This document shows, piece after piece, positions 1 through 5,529 of a DNA stretch of 11,025 bases; within the stretch, counting starts at the first letter, position 1, and every line of letters begins with the position of its first letter. Below the pieces are notes generated by a model. That model saw only the letters and a list, made by a program, of their open reading frames with translations. It searched no databases and was not told where the DNA came from. The DNA is from G039029935 sp039029935. GTDB taxonomy: Bacteria > Chloroflexota > Anaerolineae > Caldilineales > Caldilineaceae. Both the position numbers and the translations under genes were made by a program. The stretch lies in contig JBCCFC010000331.1 of the NCBI GenBank assembly GCA_039029935.1, positions 1 to 11,025 on the forward strand. Reading direction: 5' to 3'.

Positions 1-293
1 ACTGCCTTGATTTTTTCTTGAGCTAGTTCATACACAAAACTCGTATACTTTTCTATATCAGTATTACGTATGGCACCAAACTCTATTTCAAAAAGTACTT
101 CGATCATTGACATCTTTTGATCAAGAGGAACATCACCTCCAACATTTCTGCTTGGTCCAGCATGTTCAGTAGGAAACCGAGGTATAATAGAACCAAACAA
201 GGGATCTAAAGAATAAAAGCCTGACGTTACCTCATCAAAAAAAATGCACATTGCGGTATCATAGCTAGGAATATCATGTTTTATTTTTGACAA
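1..293 (-). CDS. Hypothetical protein, 3' part outside the window, TTG start
   Basis: An open frame of 97 codons plus two bases runs leftward from a TTG at 293 to the window edge with no stop. A good ribosome binding site, GGAG at 305-302, lies 8 nt before the TTG; the nearby ATG at 315-313 is in another frame and soon hits a stop. The visible N-terminal part starts LSKIKHDIPSYDTAMCIFF (Met at initiation), continues with a Pro/Gly-containing stretch and ends in a helical segment near residues 70-97. There is no signal peptide, membrane segment or motif I can name. It starts 21 nt after the stop of the 98-residue gene upstream, so the two are probably co-transcribed. The DNA is AT-richer than the metabolic genes further right, which suggests a different origin. 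The frame is well supported; the function is unknown. Confidence 0.6.
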   Translation of the reverse strand, partial: MSKIKHDIPSYDTAMCIFFDEVTSGFYSLDPLFGSIIPRFPTEHAGPSRNVGGDVPLDQKMSMIEVLFEIEFGAIRNTDIEKYTSFVYELAQEKIKA

Positions 294-314
294 ATTTTGC
301 TCTCCTTTTTCTCA

Positions 315-611
315 TTATTGCGCATACACAGGTTCTTGCATTTTGAAAATCAAAATACCCACCCGAATACCCAGCGAACGAAAATAATCTTCTTGTTCAA
401 ACGCAAATTCTTCTGCTTCAGGCGTTGGCTCATTTTTTAATAGAACTGTCGCTCCATATTCCTCCGGATAACGGCTGATATAGACATCAATGACTTCTTC
501 TTCACCAACTTCCTCATAAAAGGCATGACGAATCGCCCATTCGAGATCACCGCGATCTACGCCTATTTTTATATGGGGTAGTGTAGAAAGACGACGTAAC
601 AGGTTAATCAC
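315..611 (-). CDS. Small hypothetical protein (98 aa), GTG start
   Basis: A complete leftward frame from GTG at 611 to TAA at 317-315. No in-frame ATG exists near the N terminus, so GTG is the only reasonable start; a weak GAG-containing ribosome site precedes it by about 9 nt. The protein is acidic, with a central EEVGEEEVIDVYISRYPEEYG segment that looks like a beta strand between acidic loops, a patch EPTPEAEEFAFEQEDYF around residues 61-77, and a hydrophobic strand GIRVGILIF near residues 81-89. There is no signal peptide or transmembrane helix, so it is probably cytosolic. I do not recognise the family. It lies between an orphan XisI-like gene (90 nt upstream) and another unknown gene (21 nt downstream); this suggests a small accessory operon but does not give a function. 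Confidence 0.6.
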   Translation of the reverse strand: MINLLRRLSTLPHIKIGVDRGDLEWAIRHAFYEEVGEEEVIDVYISRYPEEYGATVLLKNEPTPEAEEFAFEQEDYFRSLGIRVGILIFKMQEPVYAQ

Positions 612-668
612 GGAATATTACTCTTTAATGATTGCAATTTTTTGTGCATCAAAAACTTTTTTATTGAT

Positions 669-696
669 GATATATTAATGATGATTTTAGACTCAA
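669..696 (-). promoter_or_regulatory. Weak candidate promoter for the two small left-edge genes
   Basis: On the minus strand TTGAGT (696-691) is followed after 16 nt by TATATC (674-669), about 58 nt ahead of the GTG start at 611. The stretch is AT-rich, so such matches arise easily by chance; read-through from the XisI gene is the alternative. Confidence 0.25.
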
Positions 697-701
697 GATT
701 C

Positions 702-1037
702 CTACGCAATAGCAAACTCAGTATGTGGTCGCAATTCAGCAGGTCGAAATCCCAGCACAATTTGCTGCGCTGGCACACCCACCTCTAATAAGTCTGTGGC
801 AACACCTTCTTCGGTGTCATCATATTGAATCCATACTTTATCATTGATAATGTCAATGTGAATGGGTGTATGATGAACATACTCACGACCATACCAGTTG
901 GCATCAAGTAGTAAATAACTCTTATTAACGTCATCAAAAACGGTGCGTAGCGGGTGTTCACTGTCCTCGGAAAAGAGTGCTGCATATTCCTGCAATATCT
1001 TTTTCACAATATCTGAATAGTTTATCTGGGTAGCCAT
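702..1037 (-). CDS. XisI-like protein (fdxN element excision controlling factor family)
   Basis: This 111-residue protein matches what I know of the XisI family: an N-terminal helix with Y..IVKKILQEYA (residues 7-19), a strand around YLLLDANWYG (41-50), and the typical core HIDIINDKVWIQYDD (60-74) followed by TEEGVATDLLEVGVP (75-89) and a C-terminal strand IVLGFRP...FAIA. The length is normal for the family. XisI was named for its role with XisH and XisF in excising the fdxN element in heterocystous cyanobacteria, but most copies in other genomes have no proven function. ATG at 1037 is preceded by GAGGG 9 nt upstream. It begins 20 nt after the stop of the GFA gene, so the two are probably co-transcribed. 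No XisH (usually the immediate upstream partner) is present in the window, which is unusual. Confidence 0.85.
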   Translation of the reverse strand: MATQINYSDIVKKILQEYAALFSEDSEHPLRTVFDDVNKSYLLLDANWYGREYVHHTPIHIDIINDKVWIQYDDTEEGVATDLLEVGVPAQQIVLGFRPAELRPHTEFAIA

Positions 1038-1057
1038 TTGATGATTCCCTCAGCACT

Positions 1058-1450
1058 CTAAAACCAATAATCCCCCACACACCGTCCATCTCTCGGCAAA
1101 TCCTCAAAACTATCAAACCCATCAAAGTGGTCAATGAGTATATGGGCGACGGTCTCCGGTTGTTCCGTGAGCCGTAGGTTGACAGCGATACGCCGTCGGT
1201 TACCATCCTCCAGTATCCGTGATCGCCAATAGGCAACGCACCCACAGTTAGGGCAGAAATGAAATTCGATGGCCTGACCGCGAATATACACTTGCGTTGG
1301 GCCAGAGACATGAATTTGCTCGCCCTCAAAGTCATACGCCCACAACGTGCCATAGCGACGACAGACGGTGCAGTTACACGCTGTCGCGTCCTTGGGTACG
1401 ACATCAAACTGCCATTGGACGTTGCCACAGTGACATGAACCGTTGATCAT
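1058..1450 (-). CDS. GFA (CENP-V/glutathione-dependent formaldehyde-activating) fold zinc protein
   Basis: A 130-residue protein with the complete cysteine pattern of the GFA fold: SCHCGN at residues 5-10, CNCTVC at 25-30 and FCPNCGC at 65-71. In Gfa, the founding member, these cysteines bind two zinc ions and the enzyme was proposed to form S-hydroxymethyl-glutathione from formaldehyde and glutathione. Most family members have no known substrate, so only the fold is claimed. The protein is probably cytosolic. The start at 1450 has a strong GGAGGAG site 7 nt upstream. It is followed after 20 nt by the XisI-like gene and preceded by a TA-flanked inverted repeat (1488-1552) separating it from the VOC gene. 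The length is typical and nothing appears missing. Confidence 0.9.
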   Translation of the reverse strand: MINGSCHCGNVQWQFDVVPKDATACNCTVCRRYGTLWAYDFEGEQIHVSGPTQVYIRGQAIEFHFCPNCGCVAYWRSRILEDGNRRRIAVNLRLTEQPETVAHILIDHFDGFDSFEDLPRDGRCVGDYWF

Positions 1451-1487
1451 TTCAATACTCCTCCGTTGTCTTGCAGACTCCTAAATA

Positions 1488-1552
1488 CCCCGTCAACTAA
1501 GTTTTTCGGACTTTTTGACCGTAGAAAACACCGAAAAACTTAGTTGACGGGA
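1488..1552. repeat. 65-bp inverted-repeat element flanked by TA (MITE-like)
   Basis: Arms at 1489-1509 and 1531-1551 are perfect 21-nt reverse complements (left arm begins CCCGTCAACTAAG and ends TTTTTCGG) around a 21-nt spacer. Both outer borders are TA (1486-1487 and 1553-1554). A longer direct repeat CTAAAT (1481-1486 and 1555-1560) also surrounds it. No T-run follows either arm, so an ordinary rho-independent terminator is not a good explanation, although the RNA would fold strongly between the VOC and GFA genes. TA duplication is typical of IS630/Tc1-mariner elements; whether it is a mobile element is an inference. Confidence 0.65.
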
Positions 1553-1554
1553 TA

Positions 1555-1938
1555 CTAAATCGGCTGATGAAAGTAATAACAAAGGCCATCCGGTGCAATC
1601 ACAAAAAAGACTTGCAATTTCTGCCCGTCATTCTCATCCACGCGCCAATTGGCCGTCTCTACACCGTTGGCCTCCAGCTCCTCTTTGACACGGTGAATGT
1701 CTGTCACCAAAATGGCCGCACCATCCTGCGACGCATCACCACCGTTGATGGCAAAACCGATACGCACACCGTCGCGCTCAAGGATGACCGTTGGTGTTGG
1801 CTCATCCTGACGCTCGACTTCGGTCATACCAAACGCATTGGCATACCATTGGGCGGTTGTATCTAACTCAAGCACGGGTAAGGCAAGGATGTCCTCTTGG
1901 TAGGGAAATGCATCTTGAAATAGTTGTTGATTTGACAT
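1555..1938 (-). CDS. VOC (glyoxalase/bleomycin-resistance) fold protein
   Basis: A 127-residue single VOC module. The first beta-alpha-beta-beta-beta half carries LPVLELDTTAQWYANAFGM (residues 20-38) and VILERDGVRIGFA (51-63); the second half has AAILVTDIHRVKEELEANGV (74-93) and ends in the typical APDGLCYYFHQP (115-126). In metal-dependent members the last strand has a Glu in the position occupied here by Tyr (DG...YYFHQP), so a non-metal binding or resistance-type role is possible. The chosen start is the ATG at 1938: AAGGAG (1953-1948) lies 9 nt before it. An ATG two codons earlier (1944) is only 3 nt from that site, and one at 1971 has no ribosome site. It is transcribed divergently from PhyH-1. 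Its stop codon lies inside the right copy of a direct repeat bordering the 1488-1552 element. The substrate is unknown. Confidence 0.85.
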   Translation of the reverse strand: MSNQQLFQDAFPYQEDILALPVLELDTTAQWYANAFGMTEVERQDEPTPTVILERDGVRIGFAINGGDASQDGAAILVTDIHRVKEELEANGVETANWRVDENDGQKLQVFFVIAPDGLCYYFHQPI

Positions 1939-1988
1939 GCTCATATTCTCCTTGATAATAATTCCAGACACAACGAACAGATAATCTA

Positions 1989-2016
1989 ATTATAACATAT
2001 GAGCAGTCCCCAACAA
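1989..2016 (-). promoter_or_regulatory. Candidate promoter of the VOC gene
   Basis: A perfect minus-strand -10 TATAAT (1994-1989) lies 16 nt after a poor -35 TTGTTG (2016-2011). The weak -35 lies inside the first copy of a tandem repeat, so the promoter may depend on an activator bound to the repeats. Confidence 0.5.
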
Positions 2017-2038
2017 ATTATGAGCAGCCCCAACAAAT
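1998..2038. repeat. Tandem 21/20-bp direct repeat in the divergent promoter region
   Basis: Copy 1 (1998-2018) and copy 2 (2019-2038) are identical except for one extra T in copy 1; each reads TATGAGCAG, then CCCC, then AACAAAT. The copies abut directly. Copy 1 covers the -35 region and spacer of the VOC promoter; copy 2 lies between it and the PhyH-1 promoter at 2055-2083. They may be paired binding sites or a recent slippage duplication. Confidence 0.85.
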
Positions 2039-2054
2039 CTTGTTTAATTTGCCT

Positions 2055-2083
2055 TTGACAGATTTCGTCTCCTTTTCTATACT
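2055..2083 (+). promoter_or_regulatory. Near-consensus sigma-70 promoter of PhyH-1
   Basis: TTGACA (2055-2060), a 17-nt spacer and TATACT (2078-2083) differ from the housekeeping consensus at one base. Transcription would begin near 2090, giving a leader of about 55 nt that ends in the GGAG ribosome site at 2134-2137. Confidence 0.8.
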
Positions 2084-2145
2084 TGTATTGTTGGTTGTTA
2101 CGTTCACGCATATAAGCGTAGATTGAAGAAGACGGAGAAGACAGA

Positions 2146-2880
2146 ATGATTAGCCAGGAAACGTATAATCACTATTGGGCCAAAGGGTGGGCAGTTGTTG
2201 AGCATGTCTTTACAGCAGAGGAGGTTGACCAGATTGCGGCATTGGCCTTGGACGTGAGTCAGAAAGAGTTAGAGACAGCGCAAGATTCGTATGTTGTGGA
2301 TAAGTCGGCGGATGGCGAGCTTATGCCGCGCAAAATCATGACTCCCTTTCGGAAGCATGGCGACTTTCAGCACTTTGCGCTGGATGATCGGATTATCCAT
2401 CTGATTACGGACTTGGTGGGTGAGCCGCCCTTGTTGGTGACGGACCAAATTTTTATGAAACCACCGCGTTTTGGTTCTGCCAAACCCTATCACCAAGACA
2501 ATTTTTACTTTGAATGTGTACCGGGCGACCATGTGATTACAGCGTGGATTGCGTTGGATGATGTGGATGAAGAGAATGGGTGTCTGCGGTATATTGATGG
2601 CTCGCATAAGGCGGGCATCATTCCACATGAACCGCTGCCTGGTGAGCCATATAACTTGGTGCCACCGCCGGAACGGGTAGACTTGCAAAAAGAGTCCCTT
2701 GCACCTGTCGGCAAAGGGGGTATTGTCTTTCATCACAGCCAGACCTTGCACACCTCATACCGCAATGAGTCCAATCGTTGGCGACGAGGGTACGCCACCC
2801 ATTGGGCGTCGGCCAAAGTGACATCTACGAAGGATACGATTGCGAGTGCCTATTTTCAGCAGGCAGATTATCCGGGTTAG
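2146..2880 (+). CDS. Phytanoyl-CoA dioxygenase (PhyH) family Fe(II)/2-oxoglutarate oxygenase, PhyH-1
   Basis: A 244-residue single-domain PhyH protein. The iron-binding facial triad is visible as H116 and D118 in AKPYHQDNFYF and H202 in QTLHTSYRN; R213 or R214 in NRWRRGYATHW is the expected 2-oxoglutarate ligand. The loop WIALDDVDEENGCLRYIDGSH (134-154) is characteristic of the family. The Asp of HxD is present, so it should be a hydroxylase and not a halogenase of the SyrB2 type. Substrates in the family range from phytanoyl-CoA to small polar metabolites and antibiotics; the sequence does not show which. ATG 2146 has GGAG 8 nt upstream. It appears to be monocistronic, with its own strong promoter, and converges on the PfkB kinase gene, 65 nt away; I see no clear terminator hairpin in that gap. 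Confidence 0.9.
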   Translation: MISQETYNHYWAKGWAVVEHVFTAEEVDQIAALALDVSQKELETAQDSYVVDKSADGELMPRKIMTPFRKHGDFQHFALDDRIIHLITDLVGEPPLLVTDQIFMKPPRFGSAKPYHQDNFYFECVPGDHVITAWIALDDVDEENGCLRYIDGSHKAGIIPHEPLPGEPYNLVPPPERVDLQKESLAPVGKGGIVFHHSQTLHTSYRNESNRWRRGYATHWASAKVTSTKDTIASAYFQQADYPG

Positions 2881-2945
2881 GTGGTCACGCCTCACCGCTA
2901 CGACCTTTGCTGATGTACGGCTGTGGCTATACCAAACCCAAGTTG

Positions 2946-3896
2946 TCAAGCGGATGTCTGCAACTGATTCACCGCGGCCAACGTCGGCGACGCACTCATG
3001 CCACCGATTTGTGTTGCCGCCAAAGCCCCACAAGCATTAGCAAAGCGGATAATCTGCTGCAAAGTCTGCTCATCCAAGGATGAAATTTGTGTGTCCGCGT
3101 GTAGAAGTTGGTAGGCCAGCCCAGCGACAAAGGCATCACCGCTCCCCGTTGTATCTTGCACAGAAACATTGAAGGGGGCAACGTGACCTGCGGCTGACCC
3201 ATTGTTGAAGTAGGCTCCCTCTGCCCCAAGCGAGACACAACAGAGTTGCACCCCTTGCGATAGCAATTGCTGGCTACCAATGGCTGGATCGGTTGTCCCT
3301 GTCAAAAACTCTAGTTCGATCTCGTTGAGTTTGAGAATAGTAGACAGTTCGACCGATTTTTCAATTCGTTCTCGTGCGATGTCCATGTTGGGCCAGACAA
3401 GCGGACGCAGATTGACATCAAAAATGACCTGTTTGCCCGCCGCTAACATCCAACGTGCCACGTCCAACGCCGCTGTACGGCTCGCCTCTGCCAACGTCAC
3501 CGAACTGTAAATGTAGATGTTGGCAGCGTCGAAATAGTCAGGCGAGAGTTCTTCGGTCTTTAGTAGTGTGTTGGCCCCATTGTAGAGAATAAAGTGTTGT
3601 TCTGTGGCACTGGGCATAGCGACAACGGCCAACATGGTCGGTCCATTGGGGTCCGCCGTAAAATAGGTGATATCGACGCCTTCATGCTTCAATAGATCAA
3701 TAAGAAAATCACCATAATCATCCACACCTACTTTACCGACAAAGCCCACGTCCGCCCCCAAGCGAGCAAGGGCGACCGCGACATTTGCAGGTGCGCCGCC
3801 AGGGGTTGGGTAGAGCGACTTGGCTTGGCGTAACGGCACACCTTTTTCGGCAAAGATGTCGATGAGTGCTTCACCCAAGACAATGATGGTGGGCAT
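2946..3896 (-). CDS. PfkB family carbohydrate kinase, fructokinase-like
   Basis: A 316-residue ribokinase-fold sugar kinase that phosphorylates a sugar from ATP in the cytosol. It starts with VLGEALIDIF (6-15), then the first PfkB signature TPGGAPANVAVALARLG (31-47), GFVGKVGVDDYGDFL (51-65), FDVNLRPLVW (159-168, typical of fructokinases and 2-keto-3-deoxygluconate kinases), KLNEIELEFLTG (189-200), and the second signature DTTGSGDAFVAG (248-259), with D254 as catalytic base. The domain is complete. The ATG at 3896 is chosen because GGGAGG lies about 6 nt upstream; an in-frame ATG 27 nt earlier would place that site within the coding region. It follows PhyH-2 by 35 nt on the same strand and probably shares its promoter. 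Fructose is the best guess for the substrate; ribose-type or keto-deoxy sugars remain possible. Confidence 0.9.
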   Translation of the reverse strand: MPTIIVLGEALIDIFAEKGVPLRQAKSLYPTPGGAPANVAVALARLGADVGFVGKVGVDDYGDFLIDLLKHEGVDITYFTADPNGPTMLAVVAMPSATEQHFILYNGANTLLKTEELSPDYFDAANIYIYSSVTLAEASRTAALDVARWMLAAGKQVIFDVNLRPLVWPNMDIARERIEKSVELSTILKLNEIELEFLTGTTDPAIGSQQLLSQGVQLCCVSLGAEGAYFNNGSAAGHVAPFNVSVQDTTGSGDAFVAGLAYQLLHADTQISSLDEQTLQQIIRFANACGALAATQIGGMSASPTLAAVNQLQTSA

Positions 3897-3931
3897 TATG
3901 ACCTCCCTTTGTTTTTCCACCATTCATAAGC

Positions 3932-4771
3932 CTACTTGGCGGTATGACCACGCGCTTGGGCGTCATCGTCTGGCTTATAGAGTGACTCTGATGACACCGT
4001 CAACTTGAGTCCCATCTCCTTGATGGCTGCATCGGGAACCTTCTCTAGCGGTGTATATTGGGGGTGTGGGAAGGTCTTATAGGGGTTGTTGCGCGCAGCG
4101 TTGTAGCAACAGATGAGATTCCAGCGCGTTCGCTCACTGGTATTCCCATCCGACCGATGAAGTGTATTGCTGTGGAAAAACAGGGCAGACCCTGGCTCTA
4201 ATTCACAGTAGACGATCTCAAGCTGCTTGAGCAGTTCATCCGTCCGTTCTGGATCGGCGCAATTTTGATGGGCATGGACATCATGATCAATCCGACCCGC
4301 GTGATGTGACCCCTTGATGACCTGCATACAGCCGTTGCTTTTGTCGGCTCGATTCAACGCAATCCAACAACTTGCCAGATGTGGGAAGAGACAGCCGTTC
4401 TTATACCAATAGCCATAATCCTGATGCCATTCCCATGCCCCACCGACCTCTGGTTCTTTGTAAAGCAGTTTGGAATGGTAGTGGTAGACTTCACCGCCCA
4501 GCATGGCTTCCATCGCATCCACGACTCGATGCGAGCGGCTAACCATGCCCCAGATATCATCACCGGGATGATTCCAGACAACGATCTGGCTGCTCTTGCC
4601 CGAACGGTCATCGACATCTAAGGTATGTTCTTGGAGCACGGGGTCCGACTGCGCAGCGGCCAACAGCAGTTCGGTCTCTTCACGGTCAAAGAAATCGGGC
4701 ACAATCAGATAGCCATCGTCATAAAAAGACTGAATTTGCTCTGCGGAAAGTGGATGTTGGTTGTTAGACAT
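3932..4771 (-). CDS. Phytanoyl-CoA dioxygenase (PhyH) family Fe(II)/2-oxoglutarate oxygenase, PhyH-2
   Basis: A 279-residue PhyH protein clearly different from PhyH-1. The N-terminal FYDDGYLIVPDFFDREE (16-32) is the usual PhyH opening. H116 and D118 in WEWHQDYGYWY and H205 in NTLHRSDGN form the predicted iron triad; R216 in ERTRWNL is the likely 2-oxoglutarate ligand. SCWIALNRADKSNGCMQVIKGSHHAG (134-159) contains the family loop. The WHQDYGYWY and NxLHRSDGN style is close to bacterial small-metabolite hydroxylases of the ectoine-hydroxylase superfamily branch, but no ectoine genes are nearby, so the substrate is unknown. A G-rich ribosome site (AAAGGGGGG) lies just upstream of the ATG. It is the first gene of a leftward pair with the PfkB kinase, driven by a strong promoter at 4858-4829, and divergent from the GNAT gene. 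Confidence 0.9.
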   Translation of the reverse strand: MSNNQHPLSAEQIQSFYDDGYLIVPDFFDREETELLLAAAQSDPVLQEHTLDVDDRSGKSSQIVVWNHPGDDIWGMVSRSHRVVDAMEAMLGGEVYHYHSKLLYKEPEVGGAWEWHQDYGYWYKNGCLFPHLASCWIALNRADKSNGCMQVIKGSHHAGRIDHDVHAHQNCADPERTDELLKQLEIVYCELEPGSALFFHSNTLHRSDGNTSERTRWNLICCYNAARNNPYKTFPHPQYTPLEKVPDAAIKEMGLKLTVSSESLYKPDDDAQARGHTAK

Positions 4772-4828
4772 GAGTCCCCCCTTTGTTTGAATTGTTCGTG
4801 CTGTTCTATCATTTGCTGATATGCCTTA

Positions 4829-4858
4829 ATTATAGAGGGCGTGACGCGTTCTCGTCAA
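4829..4858 (-). promoter_or_regulatory. Near-consensus promoter of the PhyH-2/PfkB pair
   Basis: On the minus strand TTGACG (4858-4853), an 18-nt spacer and a perfect TATAAT (4834-4829). The leader would be about 50 nt, ending in the G-rich ribosome site of PhyH-2. No other candidate in the gap matches as well. Confidence 0.75.
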
Positions 4859-4909
4859 CAAGCGGAGAAAGATAGGTATACTCAAGAAAATTGCTGTCGA
4901 TTTGGCATT

Positions 4910-4938
4910 TTGAGGTTCAGCGCAAGATAGGTTATTCT
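4910..4938 (+). promoter_or_regulatory. Candidate promoter of the GNAT/TauD pair
   Basis: TTGAGG (4910-4915), 17 nt, then TATTCT (4933-4938), about 57 nt before the GNAT ATG. Both hexamers match the housekeeping consensus at four or five of six bases. Confidence 0.5.
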
Positions 4939-4995
4939 AAGATCGTGTACGGAGAGGTCTGTACTCAGTTGCAAAGGATAGATGAAGGATACAAC

Positions 4996-5517
4996 ATGAA
5001 TAGTGAACCGAATACACAAACAACCCACTTTTTCTACACCATTCGCCCTGCCACGGTAAACGATGTCCCATTTCTCTGGGAGATGCTCTATGAATCGATC
5101 TATGTGCCAGAGGACAAACCTCAACCAGACCGTGCGCTTCTGCAAGAGCCAGCCTTTGCACACTATCTGACGGATTGGGGCGAGCGGGATGGTGATGTCG
5201 GTCTGATTGCGATCAACACCGACAATATAGAGCCGATTGGCGCAGTGTGGACACGGTTATTTCCCATAGACGATCCTGGGTGGGGCTTTGTGGATGCCCA
5301 AACACCGGAATTGGGGATTGCCATACGACCGACCTATCGGGGCCAAGGTATCGGGACCACACTCTTGACTGCGTTGATTGCCCAGATGACAGGACGTTTC
5401 CCTGCGCTATCGTTGAGTGTTGATCCTGAAAATCCGGCGATGAACCTGTATACAAGATTGGGGTTTGCGGTCGTCGGCGCATCCGGTACATCGTTGACCA
5501 TGCAGAAAATGCTATAA
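4996..5517 (+). CDS. GNAT family N-acetyltransferase
   Basis: A 173-residue single GNAT domain expected to move an acetyl group from acetyl-CoA to an amine. It opens with FYTIRPATVNDVPFLWEML (13-31), the usual first strand and helix. The CoA pyrophosphate-binding motif A is ELGIAIRPTYRGQGIGTTLL (105-124; Q-G-x-G at 117-120), and motif B is PENPAMNLYTRLGFAVVG (144-161). The ATG at 4996 is preceded by AAGGA 7 nt upstream; the frame continues back to 4891 but that part overlaps the likely promoter. The TauD gene follows 12 nt after its stop with its own AAAGGAG site, so the two form an operon, which suggests they act on one pathway or substrate. Substrate choice cannot be read from the sequence. 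Confidence 0.88.
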   Translation: MNSEPNTQTTHFFYTIRPATVNDVPFLWEMLYESIYVPEDKPQPDRALLQEPAFAHYLTDWGERDGDVGLIAINTDNIEPIGAVWTRLFPIDDPGWGFVDAQTPELGIAIRPTYRGQGIGTTLLTALIAQMTGRFPALSLSVDPENPAMNLYTRLGFAVVGASGTSLTMQKML

Positions 5518-5529
5518 AAGGAGATACAC

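Larger units (their letters stand above)
4772..4995. other. Divergent intergenic region between PhyH-2 and GNAT genes
   Basis: These 224 bases hold one promoter in each direction (leftward at 4858-4829, rightward at 4910-4938) separated by about 50 bases. An open frame extending the GNAT gene back to 4891 overlaps its promoter and is therefore not coding. I see no repeat or structured RNA here. Confidence 0.6.

Noticed and set aside
1998..2038. Possible CRISPR-like repeats
   Set aside because: Only two copies that abut directly with no spacer; no cas genes in the window.
2269..2751. Long minus-strand frame opposite PhyH-1
   Set aside because: It is antisense to a gene with intact catalytic motifs and has no recognisable domain.
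2881..2945. Bidirectional terminator between convergent PhyH-1 and PfkB genes
   Set aside because: Only a 4-bp GGTG/CACC pairing and no T-run on either strand.
4891..4995. N-terminal extension of the GNAT gene starting at 4891
   Set aside because: It contains the likely promoter, lacks a ribosome site, and adds residues outside the GNAT fold; the ATG at 4996 has a proper site.
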